64,000 bases of DNA from CAZNSX01 sp964575845 (GCA_964575845.1 CAZNSX010000007.1:62001-126000); one strand, 5' to 3'. Positions 25,234-33,838 are shown, counted from the stretch's first letter. Translations and numbers: made by a program. Notes: generated by a model not told the origin, from the sequence alone.

Positions 25234-26129
25234 TCGCAGGCCCTCTCCCCCAATAGCTCAGCCCGAAGATGCCTTATCCTGGCGAAGGCGGCTTCGAGGG
25301 CAGCGCCGTCGCCTGCAGCCACATTTAACTTCAGAGAAGAGAGGGCCTCCTCGAAAGCCGATAGAGACCTCAAGACCTCTTCCCTGTTGGCAAGGAAGAT
25401 ATCCCGCCACATTATGGGGTCGCTTGAGGCAATGCGGGTGAAGTCCCGAAGGCCCCCGGCTGCGAAACGAAGGCTTTCCTTTCCCCTCAGTCCATCCATG
25501 AGGGCATAAGCCACCAGATGGGGGAGGTGGCTCACCTCCGCCATATATCTATCGTGAAGCTCGGGGCTAAGGCAGGCCACCTTCGCTCCCAGGCCCTCCC
25601 ACAGGGACTGCACCTTATTGAGGGCTTCAGGGTTCGTCGAAGGTGTCGGGGTCAGGATGCACCACGCTCCTTGGAAAAGCTCGGCAGAGGAGGCTTCTAC
25701 GCCTGAGCACTCCTTACCTGCAACGGGATGGCCCCCTATGAAATAGCGTCCCGGAGGGAGGGCTTCTTCCAGAGCCCGGACCAATGAAGCCTTCACACTC
25801 CCCACGTCGGTGAGGCAAGCTCCTCGGGCCATACAAGGGAGGACCCTTCGGGCCACACCTTCGGCTGCACCCACAGGGGTGGCGATAACGATGAGCTCGG
25901 CTCCTGCGGCGTCCTCAGGACGATTGAAAGCCTTATCGATTACCCCTAGCTCAAGGGCTCTCGCGAGGGCGCGGGGGTCTTCATCAACCCCCAGTATTTC
26001 CTGGGCAAGGCCCTTCTCTCTCATTCCCCTGGCCAGGGAGCCCCCTATGAGGCCGACCCCCATGACCGATACCCACCGAAAGCAATTGGCCAAAGAAGCC
26101 CCCTCAGAGCCGGGCCCTCGCTTCCTCAT
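25230..26129 (-). CDS. tyrA: Prephenate dehydrogenase
   Basis: NAD-dependent oxidation of prephenate to 4-hydroxyphenylpyruvate on the tyrosine branch, 299 residues. The Rossmann motif is VMGVGLIGGSLARGMREKGL; TPVGAAEGVARRVLPCMARG, TDVGSVKASLVRAL and the active-site segment FIGGHPVAGKECSGVEASSA are all typical. There is no ACT or chorismate mutase domain. The start is uncertain: ATG 26129 overlaps aroF by 26 bases, whereas TTG 26093 with GAGGGGG before it would begin just after the aroF stop. It is embedded in the pheA-hisC-aroF-tyrA-cmk operon. Confidence 0.94.
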   Translation of the reverse strand: MRKRGPGSEGASLANCFRWVSVMGVGLIGGSLARGMREKGLAQEILGVDEDPRALARALELGVIDKAFNRPEDAAGAELIVIATPVGAAEGVARRVLPCMARGACLTDVGSVKASLVRALEEALPPGRYFIGGHPVAGKECSGVEASSAELFQGAWCILTPTPSTNPEALNKVQSLWEGLGAKVACLSPELHDRYMAEVSHLPHLVAYALMDGLRGKESLRFAAGGLRDFTRIASSDPIMWRDIFLANREEVLRSLSAFEEALSSLKLNVAAGDGAALEAAFARIRHLRAELLGERACE

Positions 26130-27147
26130 ATCCAGGAAGCTTCTTACCCACGGCGTCGGCGACGCGCTTGAGTTCCTCCATTAGCTCCCTGAAGCGCTCA
26201 GGCTTCAGGGATTGGGGTCCATCAGAAAGAGCTTCTGCCGGCCGGGGGTGCACCTCCATCATTGCACCGTCGGCCCCTACCGCCACGGCCCCCTTAGCCA
26301 TAGGTGGGACCAGGTTCCAGAGCCCAGCGCCGTGGCTCGGGTCCACGATGATGGGCAGGTGGGTCAGCTCCTTGAGAGCGGGAACGGCACTTAGGTCCAG
26401 GGTGTATCGGGTGTGGGTCTCAAAGGTGCGGATACCCCGCTCGCAGAGGATGACCCGGCTGTTTCCCTGGTGGAGGATGTACTCGGCTGAAAGCAAGAGG
26501 TCCACCAATGTAGCACTGGGGCCCCGCTTCAGGAGCACAGGCTTCTCCTGCCCTCCCACCTCCCGCAGGAGCCGGAAGTTCTGCATGTTCCGGGCCCCAA
26601 TCTGTATGATATCGGCGTATTCCCCGACGAGAGAGAGGTCTCTGGGGTCCATGAGCTCGGTGACCACTGGGAGGCCCGTTTCTTCCCGGGCCTGGGCCAG
26701 ATATTTTAGACCCTCTTCCTCGAGTCCCAGGAAGCTATAGGGGGAGGTTCTGGGCTTGAAGGCTCCTCCCCGCAGGAAAGTAGCCCCCGCCTCCTTGACG
26801 GCATAGGCGACCTCGAGTGTCATCTCCCTCCCCTCAACCGAGCAGGGCCCTGCTATCACGTGGAAGTCCTCACCGCCTATGACCCTCTCGCCAACCTTGA
26901 TCTTACTATCCTGGGGGTGGAAGTCACGGCTAGCCAGCTTGAATGGCTTCATGACGGGCAGGACCTTCTCCACCCCGCCCCAGCTCTCAAGGGGCTTATC
27001 CAGGAGGATGGTCACATCGCCGACAGCACCTATTATGGTGCGGTCCTTTCCCTGGGAGAGGTGGGCGGAGAGGCCCAGCTTCTCCAGCCGCTCGACAACG
27101 TTATCGACCTCATCCTGGGTTGCACCTAGCTTCATTACGATGATCAT
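26104..27147 (-). CDS. aroF: 3-deoxy-7-phosphoheptulonate synthase, class I-beta with regulatory N-terminal domain
   Basis: First enzyme of the shikimate pathway (PEP + erythrose-4-phosphate to DAHP), 347 residues. Residues 1-70 form the ferredoxin-like/ACT-like domain known from the Thermotoga enzyme (MIIVMKLGATQDEVDNVVER), which confers Tyr/Phe feedback. The TIM barrel begins at FHVIAGPCSVEGREM and includes FLRGGAFKPRTSPYSFLG, IIQIGARNMQNF, PVLLKRGPSATL and HLPIIVDPSHGAG with the metal-binding Cys, His, Glu and Asp of this class. The type I-beta form is common outside enterobacteria. The gene lies 12 bases after the aminotransferase gene. Confidence 0.95.
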   Translation of the reverse strand: MIIVMKLGATQDEVDNVVERLEKLGLSAHLSQGKDRTIIGAVGDVTILLDKPLESWGGVEKVLPVMKPFKLASRDFHPQDSKIKVGERVIGGEDFHVIAGPCSVEGREMTLEVAYAVKEAGATFLRGGAFKPRTSPYSFLGLEEEGLKYLAQAREETGLPVVTELMDPRDLSLVGEYADIIQIGARNMQNFRLLREVGGQEKPVLLKRGPSATLVDLLLSAEYILHQGNSRVILCERGIRTFETHTRYTLDLSAVPALKELTHLPIIVDPSHGAGLWNLVPPMAKGAVAVGADGAMMEVHPRPAEALSDGPQSLKPERFRELMEELKRVADAVGKKLPGYEEARARL

Positions 27148-27159
27148 TTGGTTCTTCCT

Positions 27160-28254
27160 CTATCCCCTTCCCGACCTGACCCTTCGAAGGGCCTCTATGA
27201 AACGCTCGTTTTCCTTAGGGAGGCCCACCGTCACCCGAACGTGCCGGGGCAGGCCATAGCCCCCCAAGGGCCTTATGATGACGCCCTCCCGGAGGAGCTC
27301 TCTATAACAGTCAGCCCCATCACCCACCTCCACCAGAAGGAAATTAGCTTCAGAAGACACGTATGGCACTCCCAGCCGCTCTAGCTCCCGATAGAGATAG
27401 TCCCTCCCCCGGGAGTTCACTTCCACGCTCTTTCTCACGTGCCCTTCATCAGAAAGTGCCGCCCGAGCGGCAGCCAGGGCGAGGGAGTTTACGTTGAAGG
27501 GCTCCCTCACCCGGTTAAGACAGTCCACGAGCTCCGGGTTTCCCACCCCGTAGCCCACCCTCAGCCCCGCAAGGCCATAAGCTTTGGAGAAGGTCCGAAG
27601 AGCCAGGAGATTGGGGTAATCCCGCACCCAGGCTGCAGCGTTGGGGTAGTCGGCACGGGCGACATAGTGACAGTAAGCTTCATCGACCACCACGATGACG
27701 CTCTTGGGGAGACTTTCGAGCAGCTCCCTCAGGGGGCCCCCTCCCACCACCGTGCCCGTGGGATTATTGGGGTTGGCCACGAAGAGGAGCTTGGTGCGGG
27801 GGCTTACCCTCTCCCTCATGGCCTTGAGGTCGTGGGTATAGTCCTTGAGGGGGACCAGAACCCGGCGGGCATCGACGAGCTGGGCCACGATCTGAAAGAC
27901 GATGAAGGCACTTTCGGAGATGATGGCCTCATCGCCCGGCTCAAGGAAAGCGTGGGCTATGATTTCCAGAACCTCGTTCGTGCCGTTTCCCAGGATGAAA
28001 TGCCCTTGGCTCAAACCATGGAATTCGGCGAGAGCGCCCCTGAGATGGTAGCCGCTGCCATCGGGATAGCGGTTCACTTCGAGGAAGGCATCCTGCAGGG
28101 CCTCAAGCGCCTTGGGGGAGGGGCCCAGAGGATTCTCATTTGAAGCGAGCTTTACGGCCGAGGCTATCCCAAGCTCCCGCTCCAGCTCATCCACTGGTTT
28201 TCCGGGCTCATAGAAGATTATATCCCGCACCCTCTTTGCCACTCTACCCTGCAC
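27160..28254 (-). CDS. hisC: Histidinol-phosphate/aromatic aminotransferase
   Basis: PLP enzyme of about 364 residues in the HisC branch of class I/II aminotransferases. Signatures: KLASNENPLGPSPKALEAL, ILGNGTNEVLEIIAHAF, VANPNNPTGT, VVVDEAYCHY and the PLP-lysine in LRTFSKAYGLAGLRVGYG. In this position between pheA and aroF it most likely transaminates phenylpyruvate and 4-hydroxyphenylpyruvate or prephenate, possibly also histidinol phosphate. GTG 28254, which overlaps the pheA stop by 11 bases and has GAGGTGG ahead, is the best start; GTG 28242 is an alternative, and the open frame up to 28311 is only overlap with pheA. Confidence 0.93.
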   Translation of the reverse strand: MQGRVAKRVRDIIFYEPGKPVDELERELGIASAVKLASNENPLGPSPKALEALQDAFLEVNRYPDGSGYHLRGALAEFHGLSQGHFILGNGTNEVLEIIAHAFLEPGDEAIISESAFIVFQIVAQLVDARRVLVPLKDYTHDLKAMRERVSPRTKLLFVANPNNPTGTVVGGGPLRELLESLPKSVIVVVDEAYCHYVARADYPNAAAWVRDYPNLLALRTFSKAYGLAGLRVGYGVGNPELVDCLNRVREPFNVNSLALAAARAALSDEGHVRKSVEVNSRGRDYLYRELERLGVPYVSSEANFLLVEVGDGADCYRELLREGVIIRPLGGYGLPRHVRVTVGLPKENERFIEALRRVRSGRG

Positions 28255-29341
28255 TTCGGTTCCACCTCGGGTATGAGCCGAGCACCTTGAGATAGCTGCA
28301 GCCCTCCTCAAACTCCCGGAGGGCGCCTTTCAAGGGCTCTTTCTCCCTGTGTCCTTCCACGTCCACATAGAAGACGTACTCCCAGGCCTTCCTGCGGGAA
28401 GGGCGGGACTCGATCTTGGTCATGTTTATCCCATGCTGGGCCAGAGGAGCCAAGGCATGGTAAAGAGCCCCGGCGCGATGGCGAATGCCGAAAAGCAGTG
28501 AGGTCTTATCGCAGCCCGTTGGGGATTGCTCTTCAGTCCCGATGAGGAAAAACCGGGTGTAGTTATGGGGGCTCTCGTCTATCTTCCTTGCTAGGACCTT
28601 AAGCCCGTAGAGAGCCGCCGCCTGCTCCCCGGCAACGGCCGCCGCTTCCCGCTCTTCAAGGGCGGCTTTGGCGGCGGCGGCGGTGGATGCCAGCTCCACA
28701 ACCTCCACCTCGGGAAGGTGGGAAGAGAGCCACCCGCGACACTGGGCCAGGGCGTGAGGGTGGGAGTAAAGTTTTCTCACCTCTCTCAAGTCTCCCCCCC
28801 GAGCGAGGAGGTGAAGGGCAATCTCCACCAAAAGCTCCCCGCAAACTACCAGAGGGGAATCGGCCAGCATGTCCAGCGTATAGCTCACCGTTCCCTCCAG
28901 GGAGTTTTCCACGGGCACAACGCCGAATCGAGCCCTACGGGCCTCCACTTCCCGGAAAATCTCAGGAATCGTCCGGCAATCTATGTATTGGACGCCGTGG
29001 CCAAAGCGCTCAAGACCCGCCTGATGGGTGAAGGTGGCCTCCGGCCCCAAATAGCTCACCTTGAACGGCTCAACTTCAGCTCCTATGGCGGAGTCCAGCT
29101 CCCGGAAAATATGCTCCAAGCAGCGGGTAGGAAGGCTGGGTTCAGCCCCGGAGGCCCCGGAGCCCCTTTCATCCCAGGGTGGCCTCTTCTCATGGTAGCG
29201 CTCCAGGGGGCGCTCCTCCCCCCTCTCCTTAAGGGCCTTGAAAAGGGATAGCCGATGCTCCATGAGCCGAAGGAGTTCCCTGTCGAGCCCAAGGAGTTCC
29301 TCAAGAAGAGAGTCGCGACCTTTTGAACCTTCACTTTTCAC
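28244..29341 (-). CDS. pheA: Bifunctional chorismate mutase / prephenate dehydratase (P-protein)
   Basis: Converts chorismate to prephenate and on to phenylpyruvate, 365 residues. Residues 1-90 form the AroQ-type helical chorismate mutase (LLGLDRELLRLMEHRLSLFK, RYHEKRPPWDER). The dehydratase domain starts at KVSYLGPEATFTHQAG, with GVVPVENSLEGTVSYTLD and the catalytic TRF motif in SPHNYTRFFLIG. The C-terminal ACT domain (SLLFGIRHRAGALYHALAPL, INMTKIESRPSRRKAWEYVF) contains the ESRP Phe-binding motif, so feedback inhibition by Phe is expected. The start is GTG 29341, GGAG 8 bases before. A promoter (29392-29419) lies just upstream. Confidence 0.95.
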   Translation of the reverse strand: MKSEGSKGRDSLLEELLGLDRELLRLMEHRLSLFKALKERGEERPLERYHEKRPPWDERGSGASGAEPSLPTRCLEHIFRELDSAIGAEVEPFKVSYLGPEATFTHQAGLERFGHGVQYIDCRTIPEIFREVEARRARFGVVPVENSLEGTVSYTLDMLADSPLVVCGELLVEIALHLLARGGDLREVRKLYSHPHALAQCRGWLSSHLPEVEVVELASTAAAAKAALEEREAAAVAGEQAAALYGLKVLARKIDESPHNYTRFFLIGTEEQSPTGCDKTSLLFGIRHRAGALYHALAPLAQHGINMTKIESRPSRRKAWEYVFYVDVEGHREKEPLKGALREFEEGCSYLKVLGSYPRWNRSAG

Positions 29342-29391
29342 GGGACAAGCTCCAGGGTGAGAAAAGCGAGTTCTTGCTCATAAGGCCTTTT

Positions 29392-29419
29392 AGTATAAAG
29401 CATTTTAGATTCCATGCAA
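29392..29419 (-). promoter_or_regulatory. Promoter of the pheA-hisC-aroF-tyrA-cmk operon
   Basis: Minus strand TTGCAT (29419-29414), 16-base spacer, TATACT (29397-29392). Transcription would begin near 29385 and leave a leader of about 45 bases before the pheA GTG. The hexamers are the same as in the promoter at 42162-42189. Confidence 0.65.
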
Positions 29420-29617
29420 GGTCTCAGGCTTGCCAGGTGGCCTTCTCTCTCTCTTACGCCTCAGACTTTCCATTATCCTTTTTCCCCTGAATTATGGGCT
29501 GAAGGGAATGTAGCCCGTTGAGGCCTTTTTGGGGAGAGCGGGTTAGGCGGGTAACTTTGCGGGTGTCCTTCGCTTGGTTGCTAAGATTGGCTCCGAGATC
29601 TCCTTGGCGGCACTCTC

Positions 29618-30439
29618 TCAGGCGAGGCCCACGAGCTCGCGGATCTTCTCCCTCGGGTCGTCCGCGCACATGAGGGTCTCCCCCACCAGTATGGCTCTCA
29701 CGCCCGCCCCACTGATGGCCTCCACCTGGGAGGGGCTCGTTATCCCGCTCTCGGCCACAAGGGTGAGAGCGGCGCGGCGCTCAGGAGGAATCTTGCCCGC
29801 GAGCTTAAGTGTCATGCCGGGATTTGTCTTGAAGGTTTTGAGGTCGCGGTTATTGATACCGATGATAAGAGTTGAAGTCCCGAGCGCGCGTGAGAGCTCT
29901 TCCTCGGTATGCACCTCGAGAAGAGCCTCCATCCCGAGCTCCCTGCTCAAGGCGAGAAGCTCCCCAAGCTCCCGGTCACCCAGGATAGCGGCTATGAGAA
30001 GCACGGCGTCGGCTCCGAAGAGGCGCCCCTCATAAACCTGGTAGGGCTCCACCGTGAAGTCCTTCTGAAGAAGGGGGAGTGAGACACGCTCTCTCACACG
30101 GGTGAGATGCCCGAGCTCCCCACGAAAGCCCCTCCTCTCAGTGAGGACCGATATGGCCGAGGCGCCACCCTCCTCATAGAGAAGGGCCTTCTTCTCGGGC
30201 TCATACCGGGAAGCGATGAGGCCCCGGGAGGGAGACGCCTTCTTGAGCTCGGCGATGACGTGAAGGGAGGCGCCGGAGGGAGGCGGCGCCCTGAGGGCTC
30301 CCAGAAAATCCCGCGGCGGAGGGGCCTCCCTGAGGCGGGCTTTGAGCTCGGAAAGGGGAACCCGTGCCCTTCTCTTTTCGAGGTCCTCCCGGACGCCTTC
30401 AAGGAGGCTGCCGAGAAGGTTTGACTTTTTTGTCACCAT
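29618..30439 (-). CDS. trpC: Indole-3-glycerol-phosphate synthase
   Basis: TIM-barrel enzyme that closes the indole ring in tryptophan synthesis, 273 residues. Signatures: VIAELKKASPSRGLIASRYE, ISVLTERRGFRGELGHL, LLQKDFTVEPYQVYEGRLFG, LLEVHTEEELSRAL, IIGINNRDLKTFKTN and VAESGITSPSQV with the catalytic Lys and Glu residues of the family. It is not fused to trpF. It is the last gene of the trpEGDC operon; trpF, trpB and trpA do not follow, and about 275 bases separate it from pheA. Confidence 0.95.
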   Translation of the reverse strand: MVTKKSNLLGSLLEGVREDLEKRRARVPLSELKARLREAPPPRDFLGALRAPPPSGASLHVIAELKKASPSRGLIASRYEPEKKALLYEEGGASAISVLTERRGFRGELGHLTRVRERVSLPLLQKDFTVEPYQVYEGRLFGADAVLLIAAILGDRELGELLALSRELGMEALLEVHTEEELSRALGTSTLIIGINNRDLKTFKTNPGMTLKLAGKIPPERRAALTLVAESGITSPSQVEAISGAGVRAILVGETLMCADDPREKIRELVGLA

Positions 30440-30453
30440 GGGAAAAAGATGGC

Positions 30454-31464
30454 TCAGCGGTTTGTGAACTCCCTGAGGCCCTCAAGCTTCTTGAGGGCTG
30501 CTCCGGAGTCTATGGCTTGGGCCGAAGCCTCTACTCCCTCCTTCAGGTCTGAGGCTATCTCGCCAGCATAAAGGGCGGCCGCGGCGTTCAGGAGCACAAC
30601 GTCCCGCTCCGGGCCCTTCTTTCCTCTCAAGACCTCGAGGGTTATGCGGGCGTTCTCTCCGATGTCGCCTCCCCGGATGCTCTCGGGCCCGGCCCGGCGG
30701 AGGCCGAGCTCCTCGGGGACTAAGGTGTAGCCTCTGACAGAGCCTCCGGCAAGCTCGGCCACCCGGGTGGGAGCGCAGATACTGACCTCATCCATGCCAT
30801 CCTCGCCATGCACCACGAGAGCCCTATGGCTTCCAAGTGCCCCCAGGACCCGTGCGAGCAGCTCTGTCAGCCTTCCATCATACACTCCTATGAGCTGGGC
30901 ACGGGCACCGGCGGGATTCGTGAGTGGCCCCATTATATTGAAGATGCTCCTCACGCCGAGCTCCCTGCGGGGCCCTATGGCGTGCCTCATGGCTCCGTGA
31001 TGGATGGGGGCGAAGAGGAATCCTATCCCCAGCGTATCCAGACATTCTCTCACCCGCTCGGGAGGAGCCTCGATATTGACGCCCAGAGCCTGAAGGAGGT
31101 CGGCGCTCCCGCAGCGGCTGCTCACGGCACGGTTTCCATGCTTTGCCATGGGCGCACCGGCCCCGGCGGCCACAAGGGCCGCCACGGTGGAAATATTGAA
31201 AGTGTGAGCGCCGTCGCCGCCGGTGCCAGCGGTGTCCACCAAGAGGTGATGGCGAGAGCTTATCTTCAAGGCCCTGGCCCTCATGGCCCTTGCGCTGCCC
31301 ACGATCTCCTCCACCGTCTCACCCTTGATCCTGAGGGCCATGAGATAGCCACCTATCTGGGCGGGGGTGGCCTCCCCGGCCATGATCTCATCCATCACAG
31401 CCTGGGCTTCCTCAGCCGTCAGGTCACGCCCCTCAACAAGCTTTGCTATGGCCTCTCTGATCAT
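30454..31464 (-). CDS. trpD: Anthranilate phosphoribosyltransferase
   Basis: Transfers phosphoribosyl to anthranilate, 336 residues. Seen: N-terminal helical part (MDEIMAGEATPAQIGGYLMA), the PRPP-binding DTAGTGGDGAHTFNISTVAA, KHGNRAVSSRCGSADLLQAL and the glycine-rich LGIGFLFAPIHHGAMRHAIG, IFNIMGPLTNPAGARAQLIG. A monofunctional TrpD, not fused with TrpG. Coding begins at ATG 31464 behind trpG. Confidence 0.95.
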   Translation of the reverse strand: MIREAIAKLVEGRDLTAEEAQAVMDEIMAGEATPAQIGGYLMALRIKGETVEEIVGSARAMRARALKISSRHHLLVDTAGTGGDGAHTFNISTVAALVAAGAGAPMAKHGNRAVSSRCGSADLLQALGVNIEAPPERVRECLDTLGIGFLFAPIHHGAMRHAIGPRRELGVRSIFNIMGPLTNPAGARAQLIGVYDGRLTELLARVLGALGSHRALVVHGEDGMDEVSICAPTRVAELAGGSVRGYTLVPEELGLRRAGPESIRGGDIGENARITLEVLRGKKGPERDVVLLNAAAALYAGEIASDLKEGVEASAQAIDSGAALKKLEGLREFTNR

Positions 31465-31502
31465 TTCTAATTCCGCTCCGGAAGAAAGGTCATGAGCCCC
31501 TC

Positions 31503-32075
31503 TCAGGCCGCCTCAACCACGTTTCTCAGAAGGGCTTTCCCTTGGGCCGTGAGGATGGACTCGGGATGAAACTGCACCCCCTCTAGCCTCATGCCCCGTC
31601 CCCGAAGGGCCATCACCTCCCCCACCTGCGTTCGAGCTGAAACCTCGAACTCTCGCGGCAGGCTCTCCTCCTCCACGATGAGAGAATGATAGCGGGTCGC
31701 CTCAAAGGGGTTGGGAAGCCCCTTGAAGGCACCCTTACCATCATGGTGGATGGGGGAGGTTTTTCCGTGCATGATGCGGGGTGCTCTCACGACCCTTCCA
31801 CCGAAAGCGAAGGCTATGGCCTGATGGCCCAGGCAAACTCCGAAGATGGGCACTCTGCCCGCCGCCTTCTCTATGAGGGGCACGGTGATGCCAGCCTGCT
31901 CGGGCCTGCCTGGCCCGGGTGAGATGACGATGAGCTCATAGCCCCCCTGAAGGGCCTGCTCGGGGGTCAAGGCATCATTTCGCATGACATCCACTTCCGC
32001 TCCCAGCTCGGAAAGATATTGGACGAGATTAAAGGTGAAGGAATCATAGTTATCGATCATGAGAACCCGCTTCAA
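31503..32075 (-). CDS. trpG: Anthranilate synthase component II (glutamine amidotransferase)
   Basis: Supplies ammonia from glutamine to TrpE, about 190 residues. VLMIDNYDSFTFNLVQYLSE opens the chain; the class I amidotransferase triad is Cys in GVCLGHQAIAFAFGG and His/Glu in GVQFHPESILT. TTG 32075 is chosen as start because GGGGAG stands seven bases before it and homologues begin at this residue (KRVLMIDNYDS); the frame continues to TTG 32090. It begins 19 bases after trpE stops. Confidence 0.94.
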   Translation of the reverse strand: MKRVLMIDNYDSFTFNLVQYLSELGAEVDVMRNDALTPEQALQGGYELIVISPGPGRPEQAGITVPLIEKAAGRVPIFGVCLGHQAIAFAFGGRVVRAPRIMHGKTSPIHHDGKGAFKGLPNPFEATRYHSLIVEEESLPREFEVSARTQVGEVMALRGRGMRLEGVQFHPESILTAQGKALLRNVVEAA

Positions 32076-32093
32076 GGCTTCACTCCCCAAATT

Positions 32094-33581
32094 TTAGTCC
32101 AGGCCCCCCTGGGCCATCTCCATGGCCCGGATGAGAGCCCTCCCTTTGTTCATGGTTTCTTCAAATTCGCGCTCGGGCGTGGAATCATATACCACGCCTG
32201 CTCCCACCTGAAGGTATACCTTTCCTCCGGAGACGATGATCGTTCTTATGGTTATGCAGGTGTCCATGTTGCCGGTGAAGCCGAAGTAGCCCACGGCTCC
32301 GGCATAGGGCCCCCTCCTCGTGGGCTCCAGCTCATCTATTATTTCCATGGCCCTCACCTTTGGAGCCCCCGAGACGGTCCCCGCAGGAAAACAGGCCCTC
32401 ATCACATCGTAGGCCGTCTTGCCCGACGCGAGTTCCCCCCGCACATTTGAGACGATGTGCATCACGTGGGAGTATCGCTCCACCACCATGAGCTCATTCA
32501 CCTCTACCGTTCCCCGGCGAGAGACCCGGCCCACGTCATTTCTGCCGAGGTCCACCAGCATAATGTGCTCGGCCCGCTCCTTCACATCTGAGAGAAGCTC
32601 TTCCTCAAGCACGCGGTCCTCCAATTCTGTCCTACCCCGGGGTCTCGTGCCCGCAATGGGCCTCACCTCCACCCTCTCCCCTTCCCGGCGGACAAGTACC
32701 TCCGGCGAGGAGCCCACCAGGATGAGGTCATTAAGCCTCAGGTAGAACATATAGGGGGATGGGTTTATGGTGCGAAGAGCTCTATACATATTGAAGGGAT
32801 GGGCCCTCAGGGGAGCCTCCAGCCGCTGGGACAAAACCACCTGAATGGCATCGCCGGCCTCCACATAGCCTTTTGCCCGAAGAACCGCCTCTTCAAAGCC
32901 CTCCTTGCTGAAGTTGGAGCCGAGGGTTATGGAAGCACCCCCCATCTCCCCCTGATGAAAGGGAGGTCTGGGAGCCTTGAGCTTTCGGATAATCCCCTCG
33001 ATGCGCTCAGTGGCCCTCCGGTAGGCCCCCTCAACATCCCCATCACTCAGGTGGGCGTTACAGACCACCTTGATCTTCTGGGCTACGTTGTCGAAGATGA
33101 GGAGGCTGTCGGTTATGATGAAAAAACAGTCAGGAAGGTCGAGGTCGTCCTCACTGAGCTCGGGCAGGCGCTCGAAGAAGCGCACCATGTCATATGCCAT
33201 GTAGCCGACGGCTCCCCCGAAGAACCGCGGAAGTCCCTCGGGCAGGGCGGGCCGGTACCCGGCCATGAGTTCCTCAAGCGCCTGAAGCGGGTCCTTCACC
33301 CCATCTCTTTCATCCACCCTTCCCTCGCTTCTCACCCAGACGCGGTCGCCCTTGCTGCTGAAAACGAGAGAGGGCTCGGACCCGAGAAAACTGTAGCGTG
33401 CCCACTTCTCCCCTCCCTCAACGCTCTCAAGAAGGAAGGAGCCAGTCCCCCCTTCTATCTTGAGGAAAGCCGAGACCGGGGTTTCAAGGTCCGCCATGAT
33501 CTCCCGGTAAACGGGAACCAGATTGCCTTTCCGGCAGAGCCTTTTGAACTCATTGAGGTCGGGGCAATAGCTGACGGCCAT
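32094..33581 (-). CDS. trpE: Anthranilate synthase component I
   Basis: Chorismate-binding subunit making anthranilate, 495 residues. The Trp-feedback motif LLES is present (GSFLLESVEGGEKWARYSFL), as are the chorismate-binding signatures IQVVLSQRLEAPL, PIAGTRPRGRTELEDRVLEE, LVDLGRNDVGRVSRRGTVEV and FPAGTVSGAPKVRAMEIIDE. ATG 33581 with GGGAAGGAAT ahead is the start. It is the first structural gene of the trp operon and is preceded by a promoter, a Trp-rich leader peptide and a terminator, so expression is controlled by attenuation in addition to feedback through LLES. Confidence 0.96.
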   Translation of the reverse strand: MAVSYCPDLNEFKRLCRKGNLVPVYREIMADLETPVSAFLKIEGGTGSFLLESVEGGEKWARYSFLGSEPSLVFSSKGDRVWVRSEGRVDERDGVKDPLQALEELMAGYRPALPEGLPRFFGGAVGYMAYDMVRFFERLPELSEDDLDLPDCFFIITDSLLIFDNVAQKIKVVCNAHLSDGDVEGAYRRATERIEGIIRKLKAPRPPFHQGEMGGASITLGSNFSKEGFEEAVLRAKGYVEAGDAIQVVLSQRLEAPLRAHPFNMYRALRTINPSPYMFYLRLNDLILVGSSPEVLVRREGERVEVRPIAGTRPRGRTELEDRVLEEELLSDVKERAEHIMLVDLGRNDVGRVSRRGTVEVNELMVVERYSHVMHIVSNVRGELASGKTAYDVMRACFPAGTVSGAPKVRAMEIIDELEPTRRGPYAGAVGYFGFTGNMDTCITIRTIIVSGGKVYLQVGAGVVYDSTPEREFEETMNKGRALIRAMEMAQGGLD

Positions 33582-33607
33582 CTTGATTCCTTCCCAAATC
33601 CAGAGAC

Positions 33608-33645
33608 AAAAAAGCCATGAACCGGAGAGTTCGGCCCATGGCTTT
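33608..33645 (-). terminator. trp attenuator: intrinsic terminator in front of trpE
   Basis: On the minus strand AAAGCCATG (33645-33637) pairs with CATGGCTTT (33619-33611), followed by a run of T down to 33608. The terminator ends 27 bases before the trpE ATG. Its loop contains GGCCGAACTCTCC (33636-33624), which can pair with GGAGGGCTCGGCC (33697-33685) in the leader with one wobble and one mismatch: a plausible antiterminator. Confidence 0.85.
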
Positions 33646-33675
33646 CTAACTAACAGCAACAAGCTTTACAGAAGG

Positions 33676-33765
33676 TCAGACTGCGGCCGAGCCCTCCTCA
33701 CACCGAGAGCTTCGCCAGCACCACCTGTATACTCTCCAGAAGTCTCGAAGCCCGGCCGCAATCAC
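33676..33765 (-). CDS. trpL: trp operon leader peptide (29 residues, three Trp codons)
   Basis: A short frame from GTG 33765 to TGA 33678-33676 with AAAGGG seven bases before the start. It encodes FWRVYRWCW in the middle, i.e. Trp at positions 10, 15 and 17. Three TGG codons in an eight-codon span is far above chance and is the hallmark of a Trp-sensing leader. The coding sequence overlaps a strong RNA hairpin (TGCGGCCGGGC at 33760-33750 with GCTCGGCCGCA at 33692-33682), the Trp codons lying in its loop. A ribosome stalled at these codons would break that hairpin and free the right arm to form the antiterminator. The gene is too small for ordinary gene finders. Confidence 0.8.
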   Translation of the reverse strand: MIAAGLRDFWRVYRWCWRSSRCEEGSAAV

Positions 33766-33809
33766 GTCCTTACCCTTTATCCAGAATTCATGGAAAAGTT
33801 CACGGACTA

Positions 33810-33838
33810 AAAATATAAGCCCCTTCCTTCTCTGTCAA
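33810..33838 (-). promoter_or_regulatory. trp operon promoter
   Basis: Perfect -35 box TTGACA (33838-33833), 17-base spacer, TATTTT (33815-33810); an overlapping TATATT at 33817-33812 would give a 15-base spacer. Start of RNA near 33803, which places the leader peptide about 38 bases into the transcript. No clear operator palindrome was recognised. Confidence 0.8.

Noticed and set aside
33582..33662. Extension of trpE upstream to TTG 33662, giving a Trp-containing N-terminus (KPWAELSGSWLFCLWIW)
   Set aside because: The segment is the terminator hairpin and its T-run read as protein; the ATG at 33581 has a ribosome site and matches the family start. The real Trp leader is the separate frame at 33676-33765.
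33600..33800. T-box riboswitch in the trp leader
   Set aside because: The T-box core (GGGTGGNACCGCG type) is not present; the Trp-rich leader peptide explains the structure better.
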